NCBI RefSeq assembly: GCF_009707365.1
Contig: NZ_CP046122.1
Span: forward strand, 3,286,001 to 3,350,000
Reading direction: 5' to 3'
DNA length: 64,000 nt
Source of the DNA: Microlunatus sp. Gsoil 973
GTDB taxonomy: Bacteria > Actinomycetota > Actinomycetes > Propionibacteriales > Propionibacteriaceae
The notes under the pieces are model-generated. The model had not been told where the DNA came from. It worked only from the letters and a program-made list of their open reading frames with translations, and did no database searches. Within the stretch, counting starts at the first letter, position 1; each line of letters begins with the position of its first letter. This document shows, in pieces, positions 36,736-46,270 of the stretch. The translations under genes and the position numbers were made by a program.

Positions 36736-38324
36736 TGTGCTGGCCGGAACCGGTCTGCAACCTCGACGACATGGGCAAGGACGTCGTCCGGAAGATCTCC
36801 TACGCGATCATCGACTCCCAGACCGACACGCTGACCACGCTGGGCACGTTCTGGACCCGCTACCGGACGCCCGACCTGACCGGCGGCGCCGCACCGACCG
36901 TCGCCGGACCCGCCCCGCACGCCACGAATATCGCAACCGTTCTCGGATACGTCACCTGGATCGGCCTCGCTCTGGCCGTGCTTTCCCTGATCGCCCTGGG
37001 CGGGCTGCTCGCCGTCCGGATGCGCACCGGTGAAGGGATCGCTGCGCTGGGCAGGATGGGAGCCGTGCTCGGCGGTGTCCTGCTGCTGTCGGGCGCTACC
37101 TCCGTCGTCACCCACGCACTGCCGGCGGGGCCGCACGGTGTCGGCGGAGCCACGGGTTTCATCCAGTCGGCTCTGTGGTGGTACATGGCCGCAGCAGCGA
37201 CAGCATCAGTGTTGATCGGCGCGATCCGAATGATCTGGGAGCAGCGGGCCCACCCCGGGCGCGAGTTGGTCAGGAGTCTTCTGACCTTGATCGTTGTTGC
37301 AGGCGCCGGCGTCACGATCGTCAACATGTTGATCACTGCCGCGGACTCGTTCTCGGTCTGGGTGATCGACCAGGGCATGAGGTGCGGGCCGGAGGACAGC
37401 CAGTGTTTCGTGAACAGCGTGAAACGCATCCTCAAGATCAGCGAGGGTGACGGCACCTTCGACGGGACGCTGTTGATGATCATCATCGGTCTGGTGGCGT
37501 TGCTGTCGGATCTGATCCAGATCGTCCTGATGGTGGCCCGCTCCGGGATGCTCGTCCTGCTCACCGGGGTCCTGCCGATCGCCGCGGCCGCAACGAACAC
37601 CGAGATGGGCAAGCTCTGGTTCAAACGATGTGTCTCCTGGCTGGTCGCCTTTCTGCTGTACAAGCCGATCGCTTCGCTGATCTACGCAGCCGCCTTCAAG
37701 CTGGTCACCAACCAACTGCGGACCGAGGACGAGCTGTTGAGCATGTTGACCGGCACCATGCTCATGTTGCTGGCCGTCCTGGCCCTTCCGGCACTGTTGC
37801 GCTTCGTGGCGCCGATGGCGAGCGCTGCGTCGAGTGGGCATGCGTCCGGGGCCGCGGTCATGATGGCCGCAGCGCGGCTGCCCTCGGGTGCCCGGTCGAC
37901 CGCCACCCATGAATCGGCCCGGTCGTCGACAACGACGTCCGCCCCCAGCGGGTCGACCAATCCGAGTGCGACCGGCGCCGGCTCCGGTGCCGGCCCGAGC
38001 GGGTCGGGGGGCGGATCGGGCGGACCCGCCGGCACCGCACAGACTGGGCGATCCGGTGGCGGCAGTGCGCCGCGACAGTCAGCCGGCAACCCGCACACAA
38101 CCGGCTCCGCCCCGAACGGCTCCTCGGGAAGCGCGGGAAGCACCGACGCCGGCGCAGCGCAACCCGACGGCGCACAGACGGTGACGACGACCACCACCGA
38201 GAACACCCGGGGACGTCGGTACTCCGACGGACCGGGCGCATCCGGCCGCGCACTGCAGGGCGCCGCGCTCGCCGCGGGCGCTGTCCATGCCATCACAGAG
38301 GAGTCGACCGGGTCCGGTGGCTGA
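36735..38324 (+). CDS. VirB6/TrbL-like polytopic membrane protein
   Basis: This is a 529-residue protein. It starts with a short extracytoplasmic loop with two Cys (MCWPEPVCNLDD), followed by about eight membrane segments up to residue 370. One pair flanks a Cys-containing loop (MRCGPEDSQCFVNSVKRIL). The C-terminal 150 residues are Ser/Gly/Thr/Pro-rich and soluble. This arrangement matches the VirB6/TrbL channel subunits of type IV secretion, with LWFKRCVSWLVAFLLYKPIASLIYA as a typical segment. No VirB4 ATPase, coupling protein or relaxase lies nearby, so the pair is either an orphan or part of a system coded elsewhere. Confidence 0.65.
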   Translation: MCWPEPVCNLDDMGKDVVRKISYAIIDSQTDTLTTLGTFWTRYRTPDLTGGAAPTVAGPAPHATNIATVLGYVTWIGLALAVLSLIALGGLLAVRMRTGEGIAALGRMGAVLGGVLLLSGATSVVTHALPAGPHGVGGATGFIQSALWWYMAAAATASVLIGAIRMIWEQRAHPGRELVRSLLTLIVVAGAGVTIVNMLITAADSFSVWVIDQGMRCGPEDSQCFVNSVKRILKISEGDGTFDGTLLMIIIGLVALLSDLIQIVLMVARSGMLVLLTGVLPIAAAATNTEMGKLWFKRCVSWLVAFLLYKPIASLIYAAAFKLVTNQLRTEDELLSMLTGTMLMLLAVLALPALLRFVAPMASAASSGHASGAAVMMAAARLPSGARSTATHESARSSTTTSAPSGSTNPSATGAGSGAGPSGSGGGSGGPAGTAQTGRSGGGSAPRQSAGNPHTTGSAPNGSSGSAGSTDAGAAQPDGAQTVTTTTTENTRGRRYSDGPGASGRALQGAALAAGAVHAITEESTGSGG

Positions 38325-38337
38325 CGGGAGGCGCGTG

Positions 38338-38355
38338 CCCGGTGCGGGCACCGGG
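38338..38355 (+). terminator. Hairpin after the VirB6-like gene
   Basis: CCCGGTGC (38338-38345) and GCACCGGG (38348-38355) form a perfect stem 13 bp after the stop. A second, weaker hairpin follows (tggca...tgcca). Confidence 0.6.
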
Positions 38356-38411
38356 TGGCATGTCGGGAGTGCCATCCGGTGTCCGCCTCCGGCGAGGGTG
38401 CCGCAAAGGGT

Positions 38412-38795
38412 TCAGCGGCAGAGACAGAAGGGGTGGCCGCTGGGGTCGAGATAGACCCTGAAGGTCGGGCTGTCGTCAGGTCCCTCGACAGGCCGGGCGC
38501 CCAGCGCGATGGCGTGCTTCTCGGCAGCATCGAGGTCGTCCACGCGGAAGTCGATGTGGAACTGTTGAGGCACCCTCGGGTCCGGCCAGGACGGCGGCGT
38601 CAGGTCCGGCGCCAGCTGAAAGTTCAGCACCGACCCGTCCGGCCCCTTGAGATCGGCCCAGTCCGATTCCACATTGGGCTCCGGCCAACCGAGGAGATCG
38701 GCATAGAACTTGGCGAGACCGCCGGGGTCCGGAGTGTCGATGACCACCGAGATGATGCTGACTGCCGGGGTTGCGTCTGTGCTGGTGTCGCTCAT
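38412..38795 (-). CDS. VOC family (glyoxalase-like) protein
   Basis: This is a 127-residue single-domain vicinal oxygen chelate protein: VSIISVVIDTPDPGGLAKFYADLLGW at the start, WADLKGPDGSVLNFQLAPD in the middle, and QQFHIDFRVDDLDAAEKHAIALGA then FRVYLDPSGHPFCLC at the end. The metal ligands His (QQFHIDF) and the C-terminal part are partly kept. Many such proteins bind antibiotics or small metabolites, but no substrate can be assigned. The ATG at 38795 is chosen because the domain begins about ten residues later; a start at 38936 adds 47 unlikely residues. Confidence 0.85.
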   Translation of the reverse strand: MSDTSTDATPAVSIISVVIDTPDPGGLAKFYADLLGWPEPNVESDWADLKGPDGSVLNFQLAPDLTPPSWPDPRVPQQFHIDFRVDDLDAAEKHAIALGARPVEGPDDSPTFRVYLDPSGHPFCLCR

Positions 38796-38946
38796 GGCCT
38801 CAGCTTGCCGTCCGCCTCTGACAACTCTGTTCCTGGCGATCAGGCGGCGCCGGGCTGCGCATGGGCCGTCGATGGTCAGCACATGAGCAGGTGTGCCGCC
38901 CATCGGGCCGAGGCGGCCGAGCCGAAAGTCATCCAAGTGCGCGCAT

Positions 38947-38952
38947 TACCAT
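38947..38952 (+). promoter_or_regulatory. -10 box TACCAT, leaderless start of the F420 reductase gene
   Basis: TACCAT ends six bases before the ATG at 38959. A CGGAG sequence also lies within the gap but is too close to act as a ribosome binding site. Confidence 0.4.
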
Positions 38953-38958
38953 CGGAGC

Positions 38959-39633
38959 ATGACTGAGGCCCCCGCAACCGGTCCGTACGAACGGCCACGA
39001 TCGATCGGCATCCTCGGCGGCACCGGACCTCAGGGGCGGGGTCTGGCCCGTCGGTTCGCGGCGGCCGGTTATCAAGTGGTGATCGGCTCCCGTTCCGCCG
39101 AACGCGCCGCGGCGGCGGCCGCGGACTTCACCGGGCTTCCGGTGAGTGGTGTCGCGAACGCGGATGCCGCCGGCGCCGACCTGGTCATCGTCGCGGTGCC
39201 CTACGACGGGCACGCCGAATTGCTCGGCGAATTGGCGCCGAAACTGGCCGGCAAAATTGTCGTGGACTGCGTCAATCGAATCGGCTTCGACAAGCAGGGC
39301 CCCTACGCAATTGCAGTTCCGGACGGATCCAGCGCCCAGGAGGCGGCCCGCATCCTGCCGGATTCCACAGTGATCGGCGCCTTCCATCACGTCAGCTCCG
39401 TGCTGCTGGACGATCCGGGCGTGGACCGGGTCGAGCTGGACGTCCTGGTTCTCGGCGAGGACCGGGCGGCGATCGAGTCGGTGTGTGACCTCGTCACGGC
39501 CATCCCCGGCGCCCGCGGCATCTACGGCGGGCGGCTACGCAACTGCGGCCAGGTCGAGGCGCTGACGGCCAACATCATCGCGATCAACCGCCGTTACAAG
39601 GTCCACGCCGGCATCCGGATCACCGACGTCTGA
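38959..39633 (+). CDS. F420H2:NADP oxidoreductase (NADPH-dependent F420 reductase)
   Basis: This is a 224-residue Rossmann enzyme that exchanges hydride between NADPH and the deazaflavin F420. It has the dinucleotide motif IGILGGTGPQGRGLARRFAAAGY (about 15-37), the NADP-phosphate region IGSRSAERA and the F420-binding part TVIGAFHHVSSVLL. The length and motifs match the Fno/NpdG family. It fits a cell that makes F420, supported by the LLM-type enzyme at 61.4 kb. The gene is next to arsA on the same strand, 13 bp apart. Confidence 0.88.
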   Translation: MTEAPATGPYERPRSIGILGGTGPQGRGLARRFAAAGYQVVIGSRSAERAAAAAADFTGLPVSGVANADAAGADLVIVAVPYDGHAELLGELAPKLAGKIVVDCVNRIGFDKQGPYAIAVPDGSSAQEAARILPDSTVIGAFHHVSSVLLDDPGVDRVELDVLVLGEDRAAIESVCDLVTAIPGARGIYGGRLRNCGQVEALTANIIAINRRYKVHAGIRITDV

Positions 39634-39646
39634 GGCCTACGGCGAT

Positions 39647-40654
39647 ATGGACACACCACGTCGTCCGAGCTGGTTGACGCCGCCTCCGGTCGACGGCCCA
39701 CGACACACGCTGCACATCGTCACCGGCAAGGGCGGCACCGGCAAGACGACCATCGCCGCGTCCCTGGCCTGCGCCCTGGCAACCCCGGGCCGTCGGGTCC
39801 TGCTCTGCGAACTCGAAGGACGAGAGGGCGTCAGCCAACTGTTCGGCGACAAGCCGCTGCGTGGCGCCGGCGAACGGCGGCTGATGACCACGCCGGCCGG
39901 CGGCCAGGTGCACGGGCTGTCGATGGATCCCGAGAACGCACTGATGGAGTATCTGGAGACGTACTACCGCCTCGGGATCGCAGGCCGGGCCCTCGACCGC
40001 TTCGGCGTTGTCGACTTCGCGACCTCGATCGCCCCCGGCCTGCAGGATCTCCTGCTGATCGGCAAGGTGTACGAGGTGGCCCGCCGGCTGATCAAGAGGA
40101 TGCCCAACGCCTATGACGCGGTGGTGCTGGACGCGCCGCCGACGGGGCGGATCGCCAACTTCCTGAACGTGCACGAGGCGGTGTCCGACCTTGCCAAGAT
40201 CGGGCCGATCCGGGGTCAGGCCGACGCCATCGGAGCCGTGCTGCGATCCGAGCACACGGTCGTACACCTGGTCACCTTGCTGGAGGACATGCCGATCACC
40301 GAGACCATCGAGGCCGTGACCGATCTGGCACCCACCAAGATCGAGATCGGCACCGTGATCGCCAACATGATCACGCCGAACACACTGAGCCGCGACCAGC
40401 TCGAGATGGCCGTGGAGGGCAGGCTTCCGCTCAAGGTCCCCGGCCTGTCCGAGGTCGCCAACAAGACCCTCGCCGACGAGTTCGCCATCGACGCACAGCG
40501 CCTCATCGACGAACTGCAGCGCCGGGAGCGGCTGCAGGAACTCGGCCTCCCGATCCTGAACGTTGATCTTGATCCGTTGGGCATCGACGAGGCGGCGATC
40601 CTGGCGATCGCCACAACCTTGCGCAGCCAACTGGCCGACGAGGTGCGGGCGTGA
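39647..40654 (+). CDS. ArsA/Get3 family ATPase (Rv3679-like)
   Basis: This is a 335-residue P-loop ATPase of the ArsA/GET3 class. The deviant Walker A is VTGKGGTGKTTIAASLACAL (about 24-43). Switch regions are in CELEGREGVSQLFG and VLDAPPTGRIANFLN. It overlaps the second ArsA-like gene by 4 bases. In mycobacteria the pair works as a heterodimer linked to envelope integrity. The usual metal or tail-anchor Cys motif (CxxC) is not visible. Confidence 0.9.
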   Translation: MDTPRRPSWLTPPPVDGPRHTLHIVTGKGGTGKTTIAASLACALATPGRRVLLCELEGREGVSQLFGDKPLRGAGERRLMTTPAGGQVHGLSMDPENALMEYLETYYRLGIAGRALDRFGVVDFATSIAPGLQDLLLIGKVYEVARRLIKRMPNAYDAVVLDAPPTGRIANFLNVHEAVSDLAKIGPIRGQADAIGAVLRSEHTVVHLVTLLEDMPITETIEAVTDLAPTKIEIGTVIANMITPNTLSRDQLEMAVEGRLPLKVPGLSEVANKTLADEFAIDAQRLIDELQRRERLQELGLPILNVDLDPLGIDEAAILAIATTLRSQLADEVRA

Positions 40655-41700
40655 CCGATCTGGATGTCGCCGGCGCGATCAACGATCCGCAGACCAGGAT
40701 CATCATCTGCTGCGGCTCCGGCGGGGTCGGCAAGACGACGACCTCGGCCGCGCTTGCCGTCCGGGCAGCCGAGTCCGGACGCCGGGTGGTGGTGCTGACC
40801 ATTGACCCGGCCCGCCGGCTGGCCCAGTCCCTGGGCGTCGAACAGCTGGACAACACCCCGCGCCCGGTGCGTGGCATCGACACCTCGTCCGGCGGCAGCC
40901 TGGACGCGATGATGTTGGACAAGAAGCGGACCTTCGACGAGGTCGTCGCCGATCACGCAACACCGGAGAAGGCCGAGGCGATCTTCGCCAATCCGTTCTA
41001 CCAGGCGCTGTCCACATCCTTCGCCGGGACGCAGGAGTACATGGCGATGGAGAAGCTCGGCCAGCTGTCCGCCCAGGCCGATGCCGACGGTCGGTGGGAC
41101 CTGATCATCGTCGACACGCCACCGTCACGCTCTGCGCTGGACTTCCTGGATGCGCCAGAACATCTGGCCAGCCTGCTCGACGGGAAGTTCCTCCGGCTGT
41201 TGCTGAATCCGTCCAGAGGGCCCTTCCGGCTGATGGGCGTCGGCTTCAACCTGGTCTACTCGGCCATGGAGAAGATCCTCGGCGCCCAGGTGATCACCGA
41301 CGTGAAGACGTTCGCAGCGGCGTTCGAAACGCTGTTCGGCGGATTCCGTGCACGGGCGGCGAAGACGCTGGCCCTGCTCGAATCCGACCGGACCACGTTC
41401 CTGGTCGTGGCGACCCCGGAACCTGACGCGTTACGCGAGGCGAGCTTCTTCGTCGATCGGTTGACCGAGTCAGGACTACCGTTGTCCGGCCTTGTGGTCA
41501 ATCGCACCCACGGCAGCGAGTTGGAGATCTCAGCGGAACGGGCGCTGGCCCTGGCCGAGGATCTGGAATCGGCTGCCGAGCGTACGAACGGCGGTGATCA
41601 CCAGGCGGAGATTGCTGCGCTACGGCGACACGCAGACCGAATGCGTCTTGTCGAGCGGGAACACCGCCTGCTGGCCCGGTTCTCCCTCGTCACGACCTGA
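40651..41700 (+). CDS. ArsA/Get3 family ATPase (Rv3680-like)
   Basis: This is a 349-residue partner of the preceding ATPase. Walker A is CCGSGGVGKTTTSAALAV (about 18-30). It also has VLTIDPARRLAQSLG (switch I region), LIIVDTPPSRSALDFLDAPE (switch II) and LVVNRTHGSELEIS near the end. The start overlaps the upstream stop (GTGA). Downstream, whiB4 lies convergent at 41762. The order ArsA-ArsA-WhiB4-PonA2 is the conserved actinobacterial one. Confidence 0.9.
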   Translation: MTDLDVAGAINDPQTRIIICCGSGGVGKTTTSAALAVRAAESGRRVVVLTIDPARRLAQSLGVEQLDNTPRPVRGIDTSSGGSLDAMMLDKKRTFDEVVADHATPEKAEAIFANPFYQALSTSFAGTQEYMAMEKLGQLSAQADADGRWDLIIVDTPPSRSALDFLDAPEHLASLLDGKFLRLLLNPSRGPFRLMGVGFNLVYSAMEKILGAQVITDVKTFAAAFETLFGGFRARAAKTLALLESDRTTFLVVATPEPDALREASFFVDRLTESGLPLSGLVVNRTHGSELEISAERALALAEDLESAAERTNGGDHQAEIAALRRHADRMRLVEREHRLLARFSLVTT

Positions 41701-41761
41701 TGTCGCGCTGCGGAGGGTGCCGGACCAGCCCGGCGATGTCACCGACCTCGACGCGCTCCGG

Positions 41762-42037
41762 CTACTTGGCGCCGCCCTGGCCGACGAGAATTGATCGCCA
41801 GCTCCGGACGTTGGTGTGCTGACGAAGCAGCAGACGCCGTTCGCGCTCGGTCATACCTCCCCACACGCCCCATTCGATCCGATTGTCGAGTGCCTCGGCG
41901 AGACACTCCGAACGGACTGGACAACCGGCGCACACCGTGCGTGCCCGCTTCTGCTCGGATGCCTCGACAAAGAGTGCGTCCTCCATGCCGCGACACTTCG
42001 CTTGCAGCGCCCAATCTTCTTGAAACAACGCAGTCAT
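41762..42037 (-). CDS. whiB4: WhiB family transcriptional regulator (WhiB4-like)
   Basis: This is a 91-residue iron-sulfur protein. The four Cys ligands are C15, C36, C39 and C45 (AKC, VCAGCPVRSEC). They are followed by the turn GVWGGMTERERR that binds sigma factor, and a basic tail RRLLLRQH. The position between the ArsA pair and ponA2 identifies it as the WhiB4 orthologue, a redox-sensing regulator. The ATG at 42037 is preferred to a GTG/ATG further upstream; GGGGGA lies about ten bases before it. Confidence 0.93.
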   Translation of the reverse strand: MTALFQEDWALQAKCRGMEDALFVEASEQKRARTVCAGCPVRSECLAEALDNRIEWGVWGGMTERERRLLLRQHTNVRSWRSILVGQGGAK

Positions 42038-42152
42038 TATGCGTATCCCCCAATACACCAACCGACCCGTGTCCTATGGCCCCGACGGCCTGACGGACAG
42101 TTCCCCAGCGAATCGGTGATGGAATCGTACGAAGCCGTTTAAGGTTTGACTA

Positions 42153-42165
42153 GGGACTAAAGACC
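42153..42165. promoter_or_regulatory. DosR/DevR-box-like sequence between whiB4 and ponA2
   Basis: GGGACTAAAGACC matches the core of the mycobacterial DosR box (GGGACTWWAGTCC) at 12 of 13 positions. It lies in the divergent region between whiB4 (start 42037) and ponA2 (start 42238). The match is by eye and no DosR orthologue is proven here. Confidence 0.35.
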
Positions 42166-42237
42166 AAGATTTTTCCGCAACACTTGCACAGCCCTAGAGA
42201 TTCGGTCTGGACTTGAACGTCCCGTAGCCTGTAACGC

Positions 42238-44728
42238 ATGCCGTTCAGCCCCAAGCGCGCGGGAAGCGTCGCCTACTCGGCTGCCATGTTTCTCGTGGTG
42301 AGCATGGTCGCAGGTCTCCTGGTCGCCGGGCTCGCCGTCCCGGTTGCGGCGATGGCGGGGGTGGGCGGTCGTGCCGCGGTCAAGACCGTCAACGATCTGC
42401 CACAGGACTTCACCACGCCGCCGCAGGCGATGAAGACCAAGGTGACCATGGCCAACGGCGACACGTTGGCGTACTTCTACGACCAGGACCGCATCTACAA
42501 GCCGCTGGACGACATCGCGCCGATCATGCGCGAGGCGCAGCTGGCGATCGAGGACCACCGCTTCTATCAGCACGGCGCGTTGGACGTCCAGGGCACGATC
42601 CGCGCGTTGCTGTCCAATGCCGCGGCAGGCGGCGTCACCCAGGGCGGGTCGAGCATCACCCAGCAGTACGTGAAGATGGTGCGCATCCAGGAGGCCCAGC
42701 TCGCCGGTGACGAGAAGGGCGTCAGAGAAGCCCAGGACGACACCGTCTCGCGGAAGATCCAGGAGCTCAAGTACGCGATCGGCCTGGAGAAGAAGCTGTC
42801 CAAGGACCAGATCCTCGAGCGCTACCTGAACATCGCCTATTACGGCGACGGTGCCTACGGTGTCGAGGCCGCCGCCCGGCACTACTTCGACACGTCGGCC
42901 AAGAAGTTGAGCCTGCCGGAGGCCGCCATGCTCGCGGGTCTTGTGCAGAGCCCGGATTCGGACAACCCGGTGCAGCACCCCGACGCCGCGATCGCCCGAC
43001 GCAATGTGGTGCTGGACCGGATGGCCGAGCTCAAGGTGATCACCGCCCACGACGCGGCCAAGGCCAAGAAGACCAAGTTCGACCAGGACAAGGTCCGGAG
43101 TTCTCCGAACGGCTGTGTCAGCAGCCGGTACCCGTTCCTGTGCACCTATGTCTACAACAGCTTGCTGAAGCTGCCCGCGCTGGGCAAGACCCAACAGGAC
43201 CGAGTGAACACGATCAAGCGTGGTGGCCTGACCGTCGAGACAGCGATCGACCCGAAGACCCAGGACGCGGCGCAGAAGGCGGTCAGCAACTACGTCGGGC
43301 CGAGGGACCCGGTGATCGCGACGATGTCGATGATCCAGCCGGGCACGGGATTGATCATCGGCATGGCCCAGAGCCGGCCGGAGATGGGCGGGGACGTCAA
43401 GAAGGGCGAGACCTACTACGACTACCCGGCGCCTCCGGATCTGGGCGGCAGTTCGGGTGGCTTCCAGTCCGGCTCGACCTTCAAGGCGATCACCATCGCC
43501 GCGGCATTGGAGGAGGGTGTCTCGCCGTCCAAGACCTACAACGCCCGCTCGCCGCTGCCGATGACGGGGACCCGCTGGAAGACCTGCGACGGCAACTTCA
43601 CGCTGACCGAGCCGTATTCGCCGAAGAACTCCACCGGTGTCAACGGCGTGATGAACATGCGCAAGGCGGCGGAGTACTCGGTCAACACCTACTTCCTGCA
43701 ACTGGAGCAGACCATCGGCCTGTGCCCGGTGGTCAAGATGGCCAGCAAGCTGGGCGTCAAGTTGGCGTCGGGACAGCCGATCGAGGATTCCGCGTACGCC
43801 TCGGCGCCCTCGCTGACCCTTGGTGTGGCCAACATTGCACCGCTCAGCCTGGCGGAGGCGTACGCGACCTTCGCTGCGCGCGGCATCCACTGCGATCCGA
43901 TCATCATCGACAAGATCACCAACTACCAGGGCAAGGACATCGACCCGCCGAGCGCCAACTGCAAACGGGTGATCTCCAAGGATGTCGCCGACGGAGTCAA
44001 CGATCTCCCTGCAGAGCGTGATGCAGGGCGGGGCGACCGGTTCGCCGGCACGACTGGATGACGGCCGACCCGAGGCGGGCAAGACGGGTACGACCGATGA
44101 CAACCAGGCGGTCTGGTTCGCCGGTTACACACCGGATCTGGCCGGAGTTGCCTCCATCGCCGAGGACGTCACCCGCAAACCGTTCCGGCACGGGCACGTC
44201 CGCTCGGGCGGTCTGCTCGGCTACCAGCTCGACACTGGTGTGATCCTGCAGGGCACCGGTGGCGGTGACGCCGGCGCCGGAATCTGGAAACCGGCAATGA
44301 CCAAGGCGCTCAAGGGCGTGGACCCCACACCCTTCCACGGCTACAAGAACAGCGACACCACCGACGGCCATCTGGTCGACGTACCCGACGTGTCGGGGAT
44401 GAGCGTCGGCAAGGCGACCCGGATCCTCGAAGAGGCGGGCTTCAGCGTGGTGCCGACGTCGATCTACAGCAACTCACCGCAGGGCTACTTCCTTGGCTTC
44501 TCCCAGTACGGCGGAAAGCTGCCGAAGTTCAGCACCATCTACGCGGTCTACTCCGCCGGTCCTGCGCCACAGAAGCAATCCGGCGGAGGCAGCAAGAAGA
44601 AGAGTGGCGGCAGCGACAACAACTCCGGAGGCGACAAGAAGTCCGGCGGTGACAAGAGCTCGGGTGGCGATAAGAAGTCTGGTGGCTCCGGTGGCTCCGG
44701 TGGCGACAAGAAGAACGGCAAGCACTGA
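42238..44728 (+). CDS. ponA2: Bifunctional class A penicillin-binding protein, PonA2-like (frameshifted)
   Basis: This enzyme builds peptidoglycan outside the membrane. One N-terminal membrane segment is followed by a GT51 glycosyltransferase (AIEDHRFYQHGALD, GGSSITQQYVKM) and a transpeptidase with the serine motif GSTFKAIT (about 412), SVN (about 481) and KTGT. A PASTA domain (VPDVSGMSVGKATRILEEAG) and a Lys/Gly/Ser-rich tail end it. The frame breaks after DVADGVNDL (near 44007) and resumes as LQSVMQGGATG...GKTGTTDDNQAVWF in another frame. One extra C in ctccctg accounts for it. Everything essential is present once that base is removed. Confidence 0.9.
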
Positions 44729-44735
44729 CGCTGCG

Positions 44736-44753
44736 CCCGGGACTTGACCCGGG
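44736..44753. terminator. Hairpin between ponA2 and the YqeY-like gene
   Basis: CCCGGG (44736-44741) and CCCGGG (44748-44753) form a stem around a 6-base loop. It is 7 bp after the ponA2 stop and could serve both convergent genes. Confidence 0.5.
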
Positions 44754-44778
44754 ACTTTATGACGCCCGGACGGGCCGG

Positions 44779-45249
44779 TCAGGCGCTCAGCTGACGCTTG
44801 ACCTCGTCCGCGACCGCCTTGCCGTCGGCTCTGCCCTTGGTCTGCGGCGTGACGACACCCATCACCTTGCCCATGCCACGCATGCCCAGCTCCGCAGCGC
44901 CGGTTGACGTGATCGCCTCGGCGACGATCGTCGACAGCTCCGCTGCGGTCAATGCCGACGGCAGATACTCGGCAAGGATCTCGCCCTCGGCATCCTCCTT
45001 GTCGGCCAACTCCGGCCGGTCGGCGTCGCGGTACGCCTGGGCCGACTCACGGCGCTTCTTGGCCTCGCTGATCACCACGTCCCGTACTTGATCGTCGGTC
45101 AGGCTGGTCGCCTGGCTGCCGGCCGTCTCGGCGCGACTGACCGCGGTCAGGACGCCACGGATGGTGTTGGCGCGCAGCTGATCGCGCGCCTTCAGCGCCG
45201 TGGTCAGATCGGCGCGCAGCCGGGTGAGCAGTTCGGTGTCGGTGGCCAT
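44779..45249 (-). CDS. GatB/YqeY domain protein
   Basis: This is a 156-residue helical protein of the YqeY family, related to the C-terminal domain of the GatB amidotransferase subunit. It has LRADLTTALKARDQLRANTIRGVL at the start, then VISEAKKRRESAQAYRDADRPELADKEDAEGEILAEYLP, and ends in MGKVMGVVTPQTKGRADGKAV. These segments are typical. The family may act on tRNA or in amidotransfer, but the role of stand-alone members is unknown. The ATG at 45249 fits the family length. It is divergent from the phosphoesterase gene. Confidence 0.9.
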   Translation of the reverse strand: MATDTELLTRLRADLTTALKARDQLRANTIRGVLTAVSRAETAGSQATSLTDDQVRDVVISEAKKRRESAQAYRDADRPELADKEDAEGEILAEYLPSALTAAELSTIVAEAITSTGAAELGMRGMGKVMGVVTPQTKGRADGKAVADEVKRQLSA

Positions 45250-45303
45250 GGGCCCAAGTCTGACACCCGGCGGCCACCCGCTTTCGCCGGAGTTCGGCTC
45301 GGG

Positions 45304-45309
45304 TAGCCT
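45304..45309 (+). promoter_or_regulatory. -10 box TAGCCT before the metallophosphoesterase gene
   Basis: TAGCCT ends seven bases before the ATG at 45317, so the transcript may be leaderless. This supports that ATG as the true start although it lies in a different frame from the enzyme. Confidence 0.45.
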
Positions 45310-45316
45310 TCTCGGC

Positions 45317-46251
45317 ATGCCTGACCGCTCCCCCGACAGACCCGTTCGGCCGCGGGTCGGATCGCCCGAGGGGCCGGAACGGTCGCCGCGTTCGGCGCCG
45401 GGTGTCTGGCCTACGCGGGGCTGTACGAGGTGCGTGCCTTCACTGTCCGCCGAGTTCGGATCCCGGTGCTCCCACGGGGCGCGCGGCCGATTCGCGTCCT
45501 TCACCTGTCCGATCTGCATCTGACGCCGTACCAGCAGGCGAAACAGCGATGGCTCTCCCGGCTTGCCGCCCTGGAGCCCGACCTGGTGATCAACACCGGT
45601 GACAACCTGGGGCATCCGGACGCCGTTCCGTACGTGACGATGAGCCTCGGGCGGTTGCTCGAGTTTCCGGGCGTGTTCGTCTGGGGCTCCAACGACTTTC
45701 ACGGACCGCGGCCCAAGAACCCGCTGCGCTACCTCACCCAGCCCTCTCACCAGCCCCAGCCGCGCGAGCCGGAACTGCCGTGGGAGGACCTTCGCAAGGC
45801 GTATGTCGATGCCGGCTGGGTCGACCTGAGCGAGGTCAGGGCACGACTTCAGATCGCCGGGCATGACCTGGAGTTCCGTGGCACCAGCGACGCCCACCTG
45901 AACATCGATCGGTACGGCGAGGTCGCCGGGCCGCCCGATCCGGCCGCCTCCGTCGCGTTGGGGGTCACCCACGCTCCGTACCGTCGCCTGCTGGATGCGA
46001 TGACCGCCGACGACCTGGATCTGGTCGTCGCCGGACACACCCACGGCGGGCAGGTCTGTGTCCCGGGCTATGGTGCGCTCGTCTCCAACTGCGATCTTGA
46101 TCCACGGCAAGCCAAGGGTTTGTCGACCTATCAGTACGCCGGCAAGCGAACCTTCCTGCACGTTTCTGCCGGTGTCGGGACGTCTCCGTACGCCCCGGTG
46201 CGGTTCGCGTGTCGACCCGAGGTCACGCTGATGACCCTGGTCGGCCGCTGA
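45317..46251 (+). CDS. Metallophosphoesterase, Rv3683-like (probable frameshift near N-terminus)
   Basis: The catalytic part has VLHLSDLHLTPYQQ (DxH), INTGDNLG (GD), WGSNDFHGP (GND-like), VTHAPY and VAGHTHGGQVCVPG, the full set of calcineurin-like metal ligands. An N-terminal membrane segment (VAAFGAGCLAYAGLYEVRAF) places it at the membrane, as in YaeI-type enzymes. The frame that codes this has no start codon between the stop at 45322 and a GTG at 45430, which lies inside the conserved part. ATG 45317 has a promoter-like box but is one frame off. A missing base near 45325-45400 is the likely reason. Confidence 0.82.
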
Positions 46252-46270
46252 CCGAATCCGTTGTCGCGGC

